From contig JARYGU010000004.1 of assembly GCA_033795365.1 (NCBI GenBank), positions 124,001 to 188,000 of the forward strand: DNA of 64,000 bases. Reading direction: 5' to 3'. This DNA comes from JARYGU01 sp033795365 (lineage in GTDB: Bacteria > Pseudomonadota > Alphaproteobacteria > Rhizobiales > Rhizobiaceae). The notes beneath the pieces were generated by a model. The model was not told where the DNA came from. It was given only the letters and a program-made list of their open reading frames with translations, and ran no database searches. A program made the position numbers and the translations under genes. Below, one piece after another: positions 1 through 7,666 of the stretch (position 1 is the first letter of the stretch; each line of letters starts with the position of its first letter).

Positions 1-572
1 ACATGGACGAAGGTCGTGCCGACCCGTTTCTGGATCGCCTTGAGCTCGTCCTGCATCTGGCGGCGAAGCTTCAGGTCCAGAGCGCCGAGCGGCTCGTCGA
101 GGAGCAGCACGTCCGGATCGACGGCAAGAGCACGGGCCAGCGCCACACGCTGGCGCTGGCCGCCGGAAAGCTCATGCGGCTTCCTGGCGGCCGATGCCCG
201 AAGGCCGACGAGATCGAGATAGGACAACGCCTTCTCGTCCCGCTCCGCCTTGCCCATGCCGCGCATCCGAAGTCCGAAGCCGACATTGTCGGATAGGCGC
301 ATGTGGGGGAAAAGCGCATAATCCTGGAACATGGTGGTCGTTGGACGTTTGGAGGAGGGGACATGGGTCATGTCGCGCCCGTCGATCAGGACAGTGCCCG
401 AAGTGGGTTCGAGAAAGCCGCCGAGGATGGAGAGCAGCGTGGTCTTGCCGCAGCCCGATGGCCCCAGCAGCACGATGAACTCCCCGGCCGCGATATCGAG
501 CGAGACATCGTCGAGCGCGCGAAAGGTGCCGAAAACTTTGGTGGCATTCCTGATGGAGACGTCGGCGGTCAT
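1..572 (-). CDS. ABC transporter ATP-binding protein, polyamine (PotA) type, cut by window edge
   Basis: This is the N-terminal 190 codons of the ATPase that powers a spermidine/putrescine-type importer. Its C-terminal part lies beyond base 1. The frame read from the ATG at 572 shows Walker A (GPSGCGKTT), a Q-loop (MFQDYALFPHM), the signature LSGGQRQRVALARA, Walker B (LLLDEPLGALD) and the start of the H-loop strand (GTTFVHV), all canonical. The ATG overlaps the stop of the upstream permease (ATGA), so the two are translationally coupled as the last genes of a potD-B-C-A order. Substrate is inferred only from family; other Pot-like importers carry various amines or organic acids. Confidence 0.9.
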   Translation of the reverse strand, partial: MTADVSIRNATKVFGTFRALDDVSLDIAAGEFIVLLGPSGCGKTTLLSILGGFLEPTSGTVLIDGRDMTHVPSSKRPTTTMFQDYALFPHMRLSDNVGFGLRMRGMGKAERDEKALSYLDLVGLRASAARKPHELSGGQRQRVALARALAVDPDVLLLDEPLGALDLKLRRQMQDELKAIQKRVGTTFVH

Positions 573-1357
573 GAGGATTTTCCGGTTTTTCTGAAGACGG
601 CGAGTTCCATGACGAGAAGGAACGCAACGGAGACGAGGAAGACGACGCTGCCGATGGCATTGGTTTTCGGATCGAGGCCCGAACGCAGCATGCTCCATAT
701 CTCGACCGGCAGCGTGACGTCGAAACGCGAAAGCAGGAAAGCGACGATGAACTCGTCCCAACTGAAGGTGACCGAAAGGAAGAAGGCAGCGAGGATCGAC
801 GGCATCAGCATCGGCGCCGTGACGAGCAGTATCACCTGTCAGTCCCGGGCTCCGAGATCGCGTGCTGCGCGCTCTATGTTCACCTGATGCGCACCCATCG
901 AGGCGTAGATGATGGCAAAGCAGAGCGGCAGGTTGATCACCACGTGACCGATACCCACGGTCCAGAGCGAAAGCGGCAAGCCGATGCTGCTGAAGAGGGA
1001 TAGGAGGCCGAGGCCGATGATGAGCGTGCTGACCGTCATCGGCGCGACGATCAGCGCCCGTTGCAGGCCGGAAGCCGGAAGCTTGTAGCGGGCGAAGGCG
1101 TAAGCCGCCAGAAAGCCGAGCAGGCAGGCAACGGAAGAGGAAACCAGGGCAACGACGAGCGAGTTGCCGAGCGCCGACATCAGCTTGCCGTTGGCGAAGA
1201 TCTCGCCATACCAGCGTAGCGTCAATCCATGCAATGGAGGCACCGGCAGCGTTCCGTCTTGAAAGGAGAACAGCACCAGCACCGCGACCGGCAGGAAGAT
1301 GAAGACATAGATCGCTCCGGCGTAGAGGATGGCAAGGGCCGTCTGAAGATGCCGCAT
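569..1357 (-). pseudogene. PotC-like ABC permease interrupted by an in-frame TGA
   Basis: This is the second membrane subunit of the polyamine-type importer, about 262 codons in full. The first 172 residues hold the N-terminal helices and run to the coupling motif ERAARDLGARD. The next codon is TGA (plus-strand 839-841), and the same frame then continues without a shift as QVILLVTAP and the remaining helices, ending at 569. Family members have Trp (TGG) after the ...DLGA.. motif, so one base change explains the stop. The coupling helix is split, so the importer is probably inactive unless the stop is a sequencing error or is read through. Codon use on both sides looks normal, which suggests a recent mutation. 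It lies 3 bases after the partner permease. Confidence 0.85.
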
Positions 1358-1360
1358 CGC

Positions 1361-2224
1361 TCAGGTCCTTTCCATCTTCAGCCAGCGGGCGCAGGCGACA
1401 TAGGCGATGCTAACGACCACCATCAGCACCAGCGAGAGGGCGGCGGCCATCGGGAAATCGGCGCGGCGCCCGAGTTGCAGCATGATGATCTGCGGCAGCA
1501 CCAGTTCGTTGTTGCCGCCGAGGATCTGAGGCGTGATATAGTCGCCGATGCACAGCACGAAGGTGAGGAAAGCGCCGACCATGATGCCGGGCAGCGTCAG
1601 CGGCAGGATGACGTACCAGAAGGTCTGGAAGGCATTCGCTCCGAGATCGGCTGCAGCGCGGCGATAGTTCGGCGAAAGCTGGATGAGATTGGCATAAATC
1701 GTCAGCGTCAGAAGCATCACGAAGAAATGCACGAAGCCGATGACCGTGCCGGTCCGATTGGCCGAAAGCTCGATAGGTTCCGAAAGGATGCCCGTCCACA
1801 GAAGCGCCTGATTGACGACCCCGCCCTTGGAAAGCACCAACAGCCAGGAATAGGAGCGCACGACATAGGAGGTCCAGAACGGCAGGATCGCCATGATGAG
1901 GGCGAAACGCTGCCAGCGTTTCGGCACGCGCTCCGCGATGATCCAGGCCAAGGGATAGGCGAGCAGCACGGAGATGACCGTGACGATCGCCGTTATCTCC
2001 AGCGACACGACGAGCCCCTTGAACATGTGCGCCTTGCCGAAGAAGGCCGAGTAATTGTCGAGCGTCCAGGTGGCGACGATCTCGCGGCCCTTGCGCGTCC
2101 AGAAGCTGATTGCCGCCATATAGAAGAAGGGCACGAGGAAGAAGGCGGCGGTCCACAGAAGCGCCGGCAGCACGAAGGCCCAGGCCCTGTGGCGTTCCAT
2201 GCGCTCAAGCGGCGTGGCGCTCAT
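1361..2224 (-). CDS. ABC permease, PotB type
   Basis: First inner-membrane subunit of the polyamine-type importer, about 287 residues with six predicted membrane segments and the EAA-type coupling region (YRRAAADLGANAFQTFW) near residue 200. I start at the ATG at 2224, which has GGAG about 10 bases upstream. The frame also extends to a TTG three codons earlier, but that codon sits too close to the ribosome-binding site. It lies between the binding-protein gene and the interrupted PotC-like permease. Family assignment is firm; the transported compound is not determined by sequence. Confidence 0.9.
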   Translation of the reverse strand: MSATPLERMERHRAWAFVLPALLWTAAFFLVPFFYMAAISFWTRKGREIVATWTLDNYSAFFGKAHMFKGLVVSLEITAIVTVISVLLAYPLAWIIAERVPKRWQRFALIMAILPFWTSYVVRSYSWLLVLSKGGVVNQALLWTGILSEPIELSANRTGTVIGFVHFFVMLLTLTIYANLIQLSPNYRRAAADLGANAFQTFWYVILPLTLPGIMVGAFLTFVLCIGDYITPQILGGNNELVLPQIIMLQLGRRADFPMAAALSLVLMVVVSIAYVACARWLKMERT

Positions 2225-2249
2225 GTTATGCAATCTCCAAGCATGATAG

Positions 2250-2288
2250 CCCTCACCCTAACCCTTCTCCCTGCGGGCGGGGCGAGGG
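2250..2288. repeat. C-rich/G-rich intergenic repeat element
   Basis: In the 192-base gap between the binding protein and the permease there is a segment that begins CCCTCACCCTAACCC and ends GGCGGGGCGAGGG, with complementary ends (CCCTC/GAGGG). Its composition differs sharply from the flanking DNA. From memory, elements of this form are dispersed between genes in many Rhizobiales genomes. Placed here it could fold in the mRNA and lower expression of the downstream transport genes relative to the binding protein. Confidence 0.55.
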
Positions 2289-2416
2289 CAGGCGCGAAAC
2301 ATGTTCCGAACTATTTCTTCAGCCGTCTGGCCGCCTGCGCCGCAACGCTTCTTTTTCCTGCCCGCGGGAGACGTTCCGGCAGGCGGATGAAGGCGGGTTG
2401 TCCCCGAAAATCAGTC

Positions 2417-3505
2417 CTACTGCTGCAGCATTTCCGTCCATGCATCCTGCATGGCGGCGTCCAGATCGGCGTCGGCAACGGGATAGAGCTGGGTCTTCTT
2501 CAGGTATTCAGGCTGCTTGTCCCAGCGCAGCGCCGTCTTCTGCTGATCCGTCAGGTGCTCGCCGGCCTTGCTGTTGGACGGCATGCCCCAGTAGCAGGAC
2601 GAGGTGGCAAGCTTCGCCTGGCCCTCCGGGCTGACGATATACTGCACGAATTTCAGCGCGAGATCCTGCTTCGTTGAATCCTTGAAAATGCCGATCGACT
2701 GCGCCCAGCGCAATGCACCCTGCTTCGGAACGGTCCAGTCGAAGTTCGGCTTTTCGGCGGCCAGACCCGCCGTCACCCATTCGCCGCCGCCCAGGATGAT
2801 ATCGACCTCGCCGCTGACGAGCGCCGTCTGGGAGGCAACGACATCGCTGACCTGCCGCGAGACCTTCTTCATTTCGAAGAGCTTTTCCTTGATCGCGGGC
2901 AGATCGTCGATCGTCAGGTCTGCGGTGTTCTTGCCGATCGCAAGCCCGGTGAGACCGATCATCGGCAGGTAATAGTCGTAAAGCGCGATGCGGCCCTTGT
3001 ACTTGTCCGACCAGAAGATCGACAGGTCTTCCATGTCGGCGGGATCGACCTTGGTCTTGTCGTAGGAGATCGTGTTGTAACCGAACTTCTCCGTCACGGC
3101 ATAGATCTTGCCATCCTTCGTATTGTTCGCCTCCATGCGGACTTCGGGGAAGATGTCGGCTGTCGGCAACGTGTCGCCTGGAATTTCCGCGAGCAGGTCC
3201 ATTTCCACGGCACGCTGGACGTCAACGCCGTCGATGACCAAGACATCCCAGTCGCCGGGTCGCGATTGCTCGATGATCGAGAGACCGGCGCCGGTGCCTT
3301 CATATTCCTTGAGATTGACCTTGACGTTGTTCGCCTTTTCGAAAGGTTCAATCAGCGCCGGATCGGTGTGGTCGCACCACACGAGCGCATTCAGTTCCTC
3401 CTGCGCGTAAGCGGCAACCCCGCTTGCGACAAGGCCGGAGATCGCCACGCTGGCAGCAAGAAGAACGCGACGGGACACCCCGTCGGAAACGGATTTCATC
3501 ATCAT
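2417..3505 (-). CDS. Periplasmic binding protein, PotD (spermidine/putrescine) type
   Basis: Solute-binding component of the importer, 362 residues. The N-terminus has a Tat-like or Sec signal (SRRVLLAASVAISG) with a likely cleavage after AYAQ near residue 35. The mature part fits the PotD/PotF family (NALVWCDHTDP, FEKANNVKVNLKEY, VLVIDGVDVQRAV, YNTISYDKTKV). The start is a run of three ATGs behind AGAGGG; the second or third is best spaced. It is the first gene of the minus-strand operon and is divergent from the TetR gene. Ligand uncertain: polyamine or a related cation. Confidence 0.9.
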   Translation of the reverse strand: MMMKSVSDGVSRRVLLAASVAISGLVASGVAAYAQEELNALVWCDHTDPALIEPFEKANNVKVNLKEYEGTGAGLSIIEQSRPGDWDVLVIDGVDVQRAVEMDLLAEIPGDTLPTADIFPEVRMEANNTKDGKIYAVTEKFGYNTISYDKTKVDPADMEDLSIFWSDKYKGRIALYDYYLPMIGLTGLAIGKNTADLTIDDLPAIKEKLFEMKKVSRQVSDVVASQTALVSGEVDIILGGGEWVTAGLAAEKPNFDWTVPKQGALRWAQSIGIFKDSTKQDLALKFVQYIVSPEGQAKLATSSCYWGMPSNSKAGEHLTDQQKTALRWDKQPEYLKKTQLYPVADADLDAAMQDAWTEMLQQ

Positions 3506-3587
3506 ATTTCCCTCTGGCTCACGGCTTCGACAAGAAGACCGTCATTGTCGGAACAACGCTCGTGGCGGCGTCTTGAGAAAAAGATTG

Positions 3588-3599
3588 AATGAATTCATT
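3588..3599. promoter_or_regulatory. Candidate TetR operator
   Basis: The divergent spacer between the binding-protein gene and the TetR gene contains the perfect 12-base palindrome AATGAATTCATT in an AT-rich patch. Position and symmetry fit a site for the adjacent TetR protein controlling both directions. Confidence 0.4.
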
Positions 3600-3644
3600 T
3601 TTCAAGTCAATGTCAATTTTGAGGAGATTCAGACGGAGGTCCCA

Positions 3645-4271
3645 ATGGCCGGATTACGAGCAAAACAGAAGGCGGACAAAAACCGTCGCATTCTGGAAGC
3701 AGCAACCTCGCTCTTCCGCGATCAGGGCTATGACAGCGCCCGTATCGAGGATATCGCCGAGATGGCCGAGGTCTCCGTCGGCACGCTCTACAATTACTAT
3801 CAGAACAAGGGAGACATCCTGGTCGCGACCGTTGCAATGGAGGTGACGGAAGTGCTGGAAGCCGGCGAGCGTATCATCGCCAATCCGCCGCTCGATGTGG
3901 AAGAGGCGCTGCGCACGCTGATCGACCAGTATTACGACCACTCGCTTGTCTATCTCAGCAAGGAGATGTGGCGCACCGCCATGGCGATCTCCATTCAGCA
4001 GCCGGAAACGCCGCTTTCCAAACGCTACACCGAACTCGATGAACGGCTCTGTGCGCAGGTCGTGCAGCTTGTCGAAACCCTGCAACGGCGCGGCGCGATC
4101 ATCGCAAGCATCGACGCGCGTGCCTTCGGGGAAGTTTTCTTCAACAATCTCAACATGATGTTCATCGAGTTCGCCAAAGTCGACGGCATGTCGCTCGAAG
4201 AGCTGAAGACCCGTGTCGCCGCCCAGCACCGGCCGATCGCCACCATGATCAGCAGGGTCAAGGCCGTCTAA
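3645..4271 (+). CDS. TetR/AcrR family transcriptional regulator
   Basis: DNA-binding regulator of 208 residues. Residues about 12-55 form the TetR helix-turn-helix (RRILEAATSLFRDQGYD, then IAEMAEVSVGTLYNYY). The rest is a helical ligand domain with no close match that I recognise. I start at ATG 3645 because GGAGGT lies 5 bases upstream; an open frame further upstream lacks such a site. It is divergent from the polyamine-type importer and 97 bases before a SnoaL-like gene. It probably represses the importer until an amine or downstream metabolite binds; this is inferred from position only. Confidence 0.9.
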   Translation: MAGLRAKQKADKNRRILEAATSLFRDQGYDSARIEDIAEMAEVSVGTLYNYYQNKGDILVATVAMEVTEVLEAGERIIANPPLDVEEALRTLIDQYYDHSLVYLSKEMWRTAMAISIQQPETPLSKRYTELDERLCAQVVQLVETLQRRGAIIASIDARAFGEVFFNNLNMMFIEFAKVDGMSLEELKTRVAAQHRPIATMISRVKAV

Positions 4272-4368
4272 GGTCGAAGTTCGATCAGGCTACGGTTTCC
4301 GCAGGTCTTCTCTTGTGTCTGGGAACCGCTCCCCTCCTTGTTTTTACGCAATTCCGGATAAGCAGAAA

Positions 4369-4761
4369 ATGACCGATACAGAAAATACCGTGCTTGCCGC
4401 CGCTGATGCTCTCGTGACCGCCTTTGCAAACCATGATCGCGACGCCTATTTCGCCGCCTTCGCGCCGCAGGCGACGTTCCTCTTCTACAATCTCGATCGC
4501 CGGCTCGGAACGAGGGCCGAGTATGAAGAGGAATGGCAGCTCTGGGAAAGGCGCGACGGCTTCCGCGTGCTCGGCTGCCGCTCGAGCGACCGTAAGGTGC
4601 AGCTCGTCGGCGACGTCGCGATTTTCACCCATGCGGTCGAGACGGATCTTTCCGCGGGCGGCGAGACCATTACCAACAGCGAGCGGGAAACCATCGTTTT
4701 TTCGCGCGGGGCGGACGGCCGATGGCTGGCCGTTCACGAACATTTATCGGCGATGGCGTGA
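4369..4761 (+). CDS. NTF2-like/SnoaL-type small protein
   Basis: A 130-residue protein of the NTF2-like superfamily (SnoaL/DUF4440 type). Typical features are an N-terminal helix (AADALVTAFANHDRDAYFAAFAP), a following strand (ATFLFYNL) and the C-terminal strands (VAIFTHAVETDL, GRWLAVHEHLS). Family members act as small hydrolases, isomerases or binding proteins, and no catalytic residue can be assigned here. I chose ATG 4369 (MTDTENT) rather than an upstream frame extension at 4315 because the domain starts there. It follows the TetR gene on the same strand and is convergent with an SDR, so it may process the imported compound. Confidence 0.75.
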   Translation: MTDTENTVLAAADALVTAFANHDRDAYFAAFAPQATFLFYNLDRRLGTRAEYEEEWQLWERRDGFRVLGCRSSDRKVQLVGDVAIFTHAVETDLSAGGETITNSERETIVFSRGADGRWLAVHEHLSAMA

Positions 4762-4808
4762 ACAGACCGCAAGTTCTGTAAGCGGAAGCCAGGTTCGGAA
4801 TTCTTAGC

Positions 4809-5570
4809 CTAGAATTGCACGCCGCGGGTCAGGGCGCCGTCGACGACGAGATTTGTCCCATAGATGAAGCTTGCTGCCGGGCTTGCGAGGAATGCAACGG
4901 CATTGGCGACCTCCTGCGGGCTTGCCATGCGGCCCGTGGGGTTCAGGGCGAGCGAGTCGGAGAACAATTTCGGGTTGTTTTTCTCGATCTGGTTCCAGAC
5001 GCCGTCCTCGAAATAAGTGTTGCCCGGCGAAACGGTGTTGGCCCGGATTTTCTTCGACGCCAGATTGTATGCGAGCCCTTGGGTATAGTGGATCAGTGCG
5101 GCCTTGAACGCGCCGTAGGGGCCGGCGGCAAAATCGATTTCCCGTCCGGACACGGAAGAGATCGTGACGATCGACGCAGCCTTGCTCTTCTCCAGATAGG
5201 GCAAGGCGGCATCGACAAGGCGCACGGTGCCCATGATGTCCACGTCGAAGCCTTTTTTCCAGCTTTCCTCGTCTCCTCCGATCGACAGCGCGCTGACATT
5301 GGCGATGACGATGTCGATCCCGCCGAATGCTTCGGCCGCTTCGCCCACCCATTCGGAAAGGGCCGGGCCATCGGCGACGTCGACGCCCTTGCCGAGCGTC
5401 GGAACGCCATGGGCGGAGAGCCTTTCCGCGACCGCCCTGGCGTCGGCATCGGTTCGACTGCAGATCGCGACGCTGCAGCCTTCCCCGGCCAGCGTCTGCG
5501 CAATGCTCAGGCCGATCCCCTTGGTGCCGCCCGTTACAACCGCCCGTAGGCCTTTCAAGCCGAGATCCAT
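4809..5570 (-). CDS. Short-chain dehydrogenase/reductase
   Basis: NAD(P)-dependent oxidoreductase of 253 residues, the usual size of classical SDRs. The nucleotide-binding motif TGGTKGIG is at residues about 14-21, followed by NVSA in place of the common NAG(A), the catalytic Ser in ISSVSG, and YGAFK (YxxxK). The C-terminus ends in GTNLVVDGAL, as is usual. Substrate unknown. The gene is transcribed away from amiC and faces the SnoaL-like gene; it could belong to either neighbouring system. An Arg (CSRT) after the second strand hints at NADP preference. Confidence 0.9.
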   Translation of the reverse strand: MDLGLKGLRAVVTGGTKGIGLSIAQTLAGEGCSVAICSRTDADARAVAERLSAHGVPTLGKGVDVADGPALSEWVGEAAEAFGGIDIVIANVSALSIGGDEESWKKGFDVDIMGTVRLVDAALPYLEKSKAASIVTISSVSGREIDFAAGPYGAFKAALIHYTQGLAYNLASKKIRANTVSPGNTYFEDGVWNQIEKNNPKLFSDSLALNPTGRMASPQEVANAVAFLASPAASFIYGTNLVVDGALTRGVQF

Positions 5571-5718
5571 CTGTCGCCATCCTTCCCGATGAGTTCGTCA
5601 CGTATGCGTGCGTGTATGATCCGCTGACGAAACGGCGGGACGCAAGCAGATTTCGGTGAGTGATTTTTTTCGGATCCCTGCTTGACAGGAAGACCGGAAG
5701 GCCTCAGCTTAATTTCCA

Positions 5719-5816
5719 GGCGCAGGGCAAGGCTGCTCAAAATTGCGCCACGCAGTGGATCATCTTGCAATCTGGCAACGTTGCCGCCCGCAGCACTCAT
5801 CGCTGACGGGCTTTTT
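5719..5816 (+). promoter_or_regulatory. amiC leader region with alternative RNA hairpins
   Basis: The 262 bases between the SDR and amiC hold several potential RNA stems: GGCGCA/TGCGCC (5719-5724/5744-5749), TTGC-AATCTG-GCAA with a six-base loop (5765-5778), the palindrome GGCAACGTTGCC (5774-5785), and then a terminator. The GCAA at 5775-5778 can pair upstream or downstream, so two of these are mutually exclusive. ANTAR proteins such as AmiR bind paired hexaloop hairpins that compete with a terminator. The loop here has A at position 1 but not the usual G at position 4, so exact AmiR contacts are unproven. Confidence 0.45.
5786..5816 (+). terminator. Intrinsic leader terminator upstream of amiC
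   Basis: GCCCG-CAGC pairs with GCTG-a-CGGGC (5786-5794 with 5802-5811, one bulged A, 7-base loop), and TTTTT follows at 5812-5816. It ends only 16 bases before the amiC start codon, so it stops transcription into the amide operon unless it is suppressed. This is what an AmiR-controlled antitermination leader needs. Confidence 0.65.
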
Positions 5817-5832
5817 ACGTTTGGTCTCGATC

Positions 5833-6990
5833 ATGACGGCAGAATACGCGATCGGCATCCTGTTTTCCGCCTCCGGTTTCTACGGAGCTGTGGGCCGGAC
5901 CATGCGCAACGGCGCCGATCTCGCCTGCCGTCAGGTGAATGCCGATCCGGCGTCGGGCATCCGCCTTTCTCCCGTCTTCAACGACCCGGGCAGCGATCTG
6001 GCGGCCTATGCGCCGGCGGTCGAAGACATGCTTGCAGCGAATATCCGCCAGATCGTCGGCTGCTACACGTCCGCGAGCCGCAAGGAAGTCATCCCGCTCT
6101 TCGAGAAACACGACGCCCTGCTTTGGTATCCGGCCCATTACGAAGGCTTCGAGAGTTCCGACAACGTCATCTACACCGGCGCCTCGCCGAACCATCACAT
6201 GCTGCCGCTGGTCGATTATCTCGTCGCCCATGCCGGCCGGAAGGCCTTCTGCGTCGGCTCCAATTACGTCTGGGCCTGGGAAAGCAACCGCGTGCTGCGC
6301 GAGGAGATCATCAAGCGCGGTGGCACGGTGGTGGCCGAGCGCTATCTGGCGCTGGGCGAAACCGACGTCGACCGGATCATCGATGCGATCTTCGAGGCGG
6401 ATCCGGATTTCGTGTTCAATGCGCTGATCGGAGAATCCGCCTATGCCTTCTTCCGCGCCTTCCGAAAGGCCTGCATCGCGCGCGGCATCGACCAGGTCGA
6501 GCGTTATCCCGTCGCCAGCTGCAATCTCTCCGAGCCCGAGCTCCATGCCATAGGCGGTGACGCTGCCGCCGGTCATCTGAGCGCCAGCGTTTACTTCGCC
6601 TCGATCGATACGCGGGAGAACCGCTCCTTCGTCTCGGAATATAATGAAGCGTTCCCGGACGGGCCGGCGCCCTCCGCCGAAGCGGAAGCCGCCTATATCG
6701 CGGTCAAGCTTCTCGCCCGCTCGCTGGCCGCTGCCGGAACCGACGCGCTGCGCGCCGTCAAGGCGCATGCGGCCAACCAGACGCTTTCGGCCCCACAGGG
6801 GAAAGTCGTGGTCGATCCCGCCACCTACCACACCTATCTCACGCCGCGCATCGGCAGGTCGCTCGCAAACAACCAGTTCGAGGTGGTCTACGATGCCGGC
6901 CTGCCGGTTCGCCCCGACCCCTATCTCGTGAATTCGTCGTCGACATTGGAAGCTGCAACACGTCATCCGAACCTGAGGATCGTATCATGA
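5833..6990 (+). CDS. amiC: AmiC-like amide sensor, negative regulator of AmiR
   Basis: Cytoplasmic amide-binding sensor of 385 residues, the same length as Pseudomonas AmiC. It has the Venus-flytrap fold of branched-chain/urea binding proteins but no signal peptide (starts MTAEYAIGILFSASGFYGAVGR). In Pseudomonas, AmiC sequesters the antiterminator AmiR until a short amide is bound. Family marks include CYTSASRKEVIPLFEKHDALLWYP in two parts and a C-terminal THLTPR-like strand (YHTYLTPRIG). Its stop overlaps the amiR start (ATGA). It is homologous to, but distinct from, the periplasmic binding protein two genes later. The ATG at 5833 has a weak ribosome-binding site just behind the leader terminator. 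Confidence 0.88.
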   Translation: MTAEYAIGILFSASGFYGAVGRTMRNGADLACRQVNADPASGIRLSPVFNDPGSDLAAYAPAVEDMLAANIRQIVGCYTSASRKEVIPLFEKHDALLWYPAHYEGFESSDNVIYTGASPNHHMLPLVDYLVAHAGRKAFCVGSNYVWAWESNRVLREEIIKRGGTVVAERYLALGETDVDRIIDAIFEADPDFVFNALIGESAYAFFRAFRKACIARGIDQVERYPVASCNLSEPELHAIGGDAAAGHLSASVYFASIDTRENRSFVSEYNEAFPDGPAPSAEAEAAYIAVKLLARSLAAAGTDALRAVKAHAANQTLSAPQGKVVVDPATYHTYLTPRIGRSLANNQFEVVYDAGLPVRPDPYLVNSSSTLEAATRHPNLRIVS

Positions 6991-7649
6991 GCCCGCATCG
7001 CTTCGTTCAGAATTTCAGCCGGCGCAGGGCTCTGATCGTGACGAACGACACGAGGGCCTGCGAGACGCTGATTTCCACGTCGCGCAAACTTGGCCTGGAC
7101 GTGCAGCGATGCGAGGCTGCGGCGGCCGATATCCTGCTGCTGCTGCAGAGCCTGGATCCTGCCCAGGACATTCTCTTCATAGACGGCGATCTAAACTGTT
7201 TCCAGGAGTTGTTCGCGAGCCCCGGTTTTGCTCTCCCGCCGGCTCCGGTGATCGGCATGGTCGGCGTCGAGGCTCCGAGCCGCCTGCGCGCACTGATGCA
7301 GGTCGGGGCGACGGCCTTCCTGTCCAAGCCGGTTCACACGAGCGCGGTGTTTTCCGCACTCTATCTCTCGGTCAACGAGTTCGAGCAGAAGGCGACGCTC
7401 CGGCGCTCGGTGGAAGAATTGGAGCGCCGCCGCCGCGCCCGCCGCCATGTCATCAAGGCGGTGGCGCTCGTCATGAAATCCCACGCCCTCGACGATGAGG
7501 GGGCGTTCACGCTTCTCCGCAAGGAAAGCATGCGCGCCAGAATGAGCCTGGAATCCTATTGCGAATACGTCGCCCAACGAAGTGCGGCGCACCATCGGCG
7601 AGACGCGGTATCGGAGGACCTGCCTCTGGCCGCGGATCGATCCTACTAA
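6987..7649 (+). CDS. amiR: AmiR-like ANTAR antiterminator
   Basis: RNA-binding antitermination regulator of 220 residues. The N-terminal half is a degenerate receiver-like domain (RRRALIVTNDTRAC; FIDGDLNCF; GATAFLSKPVHTSAVFSAL). A coiled coil rich in Arg/Glu follows near residue 130, and the C-terminal ANTAR three-helix domain covers about residues 140-200 (VIKAVALVMKSHALDDEGAF; LLRKESM). AmiR suppresses a leader terminator when released from AmiC. Its gene overlaps amiC and is 17 bases before the transporter operon, with no room for a second leader, so the terminator upstream of amiC is the likely target and the circuit is autogenous. About 20 extra C-terminal residues compared with the Pseudomonas protein. 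Confidence 0.87.
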   Translation: MSPHRFVQNFSRRRALIVTNDTRACETLISTSRKLGLDVQRCEAAAADILLLLQSLDPAQDILFIDGDLNCFQELFASPGFALPPAPVIGMVGVEAPSRLRALMQVGATAFLSKPVHTSAVFSALYLSVNEFEQKATLRRSVEELERRRRARRHVIKAVALVMKSHALDDEGAFTLLRKESMRARMSLESYCEYVAQRSAAHHRRDAVSEDLPLAADRSY

Positions 7650-7666
7650 ATCTCACGGAGAACAAA

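Noticed and set aside
839..841. TGA as a selenocysteine codon
   Set aside because: The family has Trp at this place, no selenoprotein context is seen, and a stem-loop of SECIS type was not evident. A point mutation is simpler.
5774..5785. GGCAACGTTGCC as an RpoN promoter
   Set aside because: Spacing between GG and GC does not match the sigma-54 consensus.
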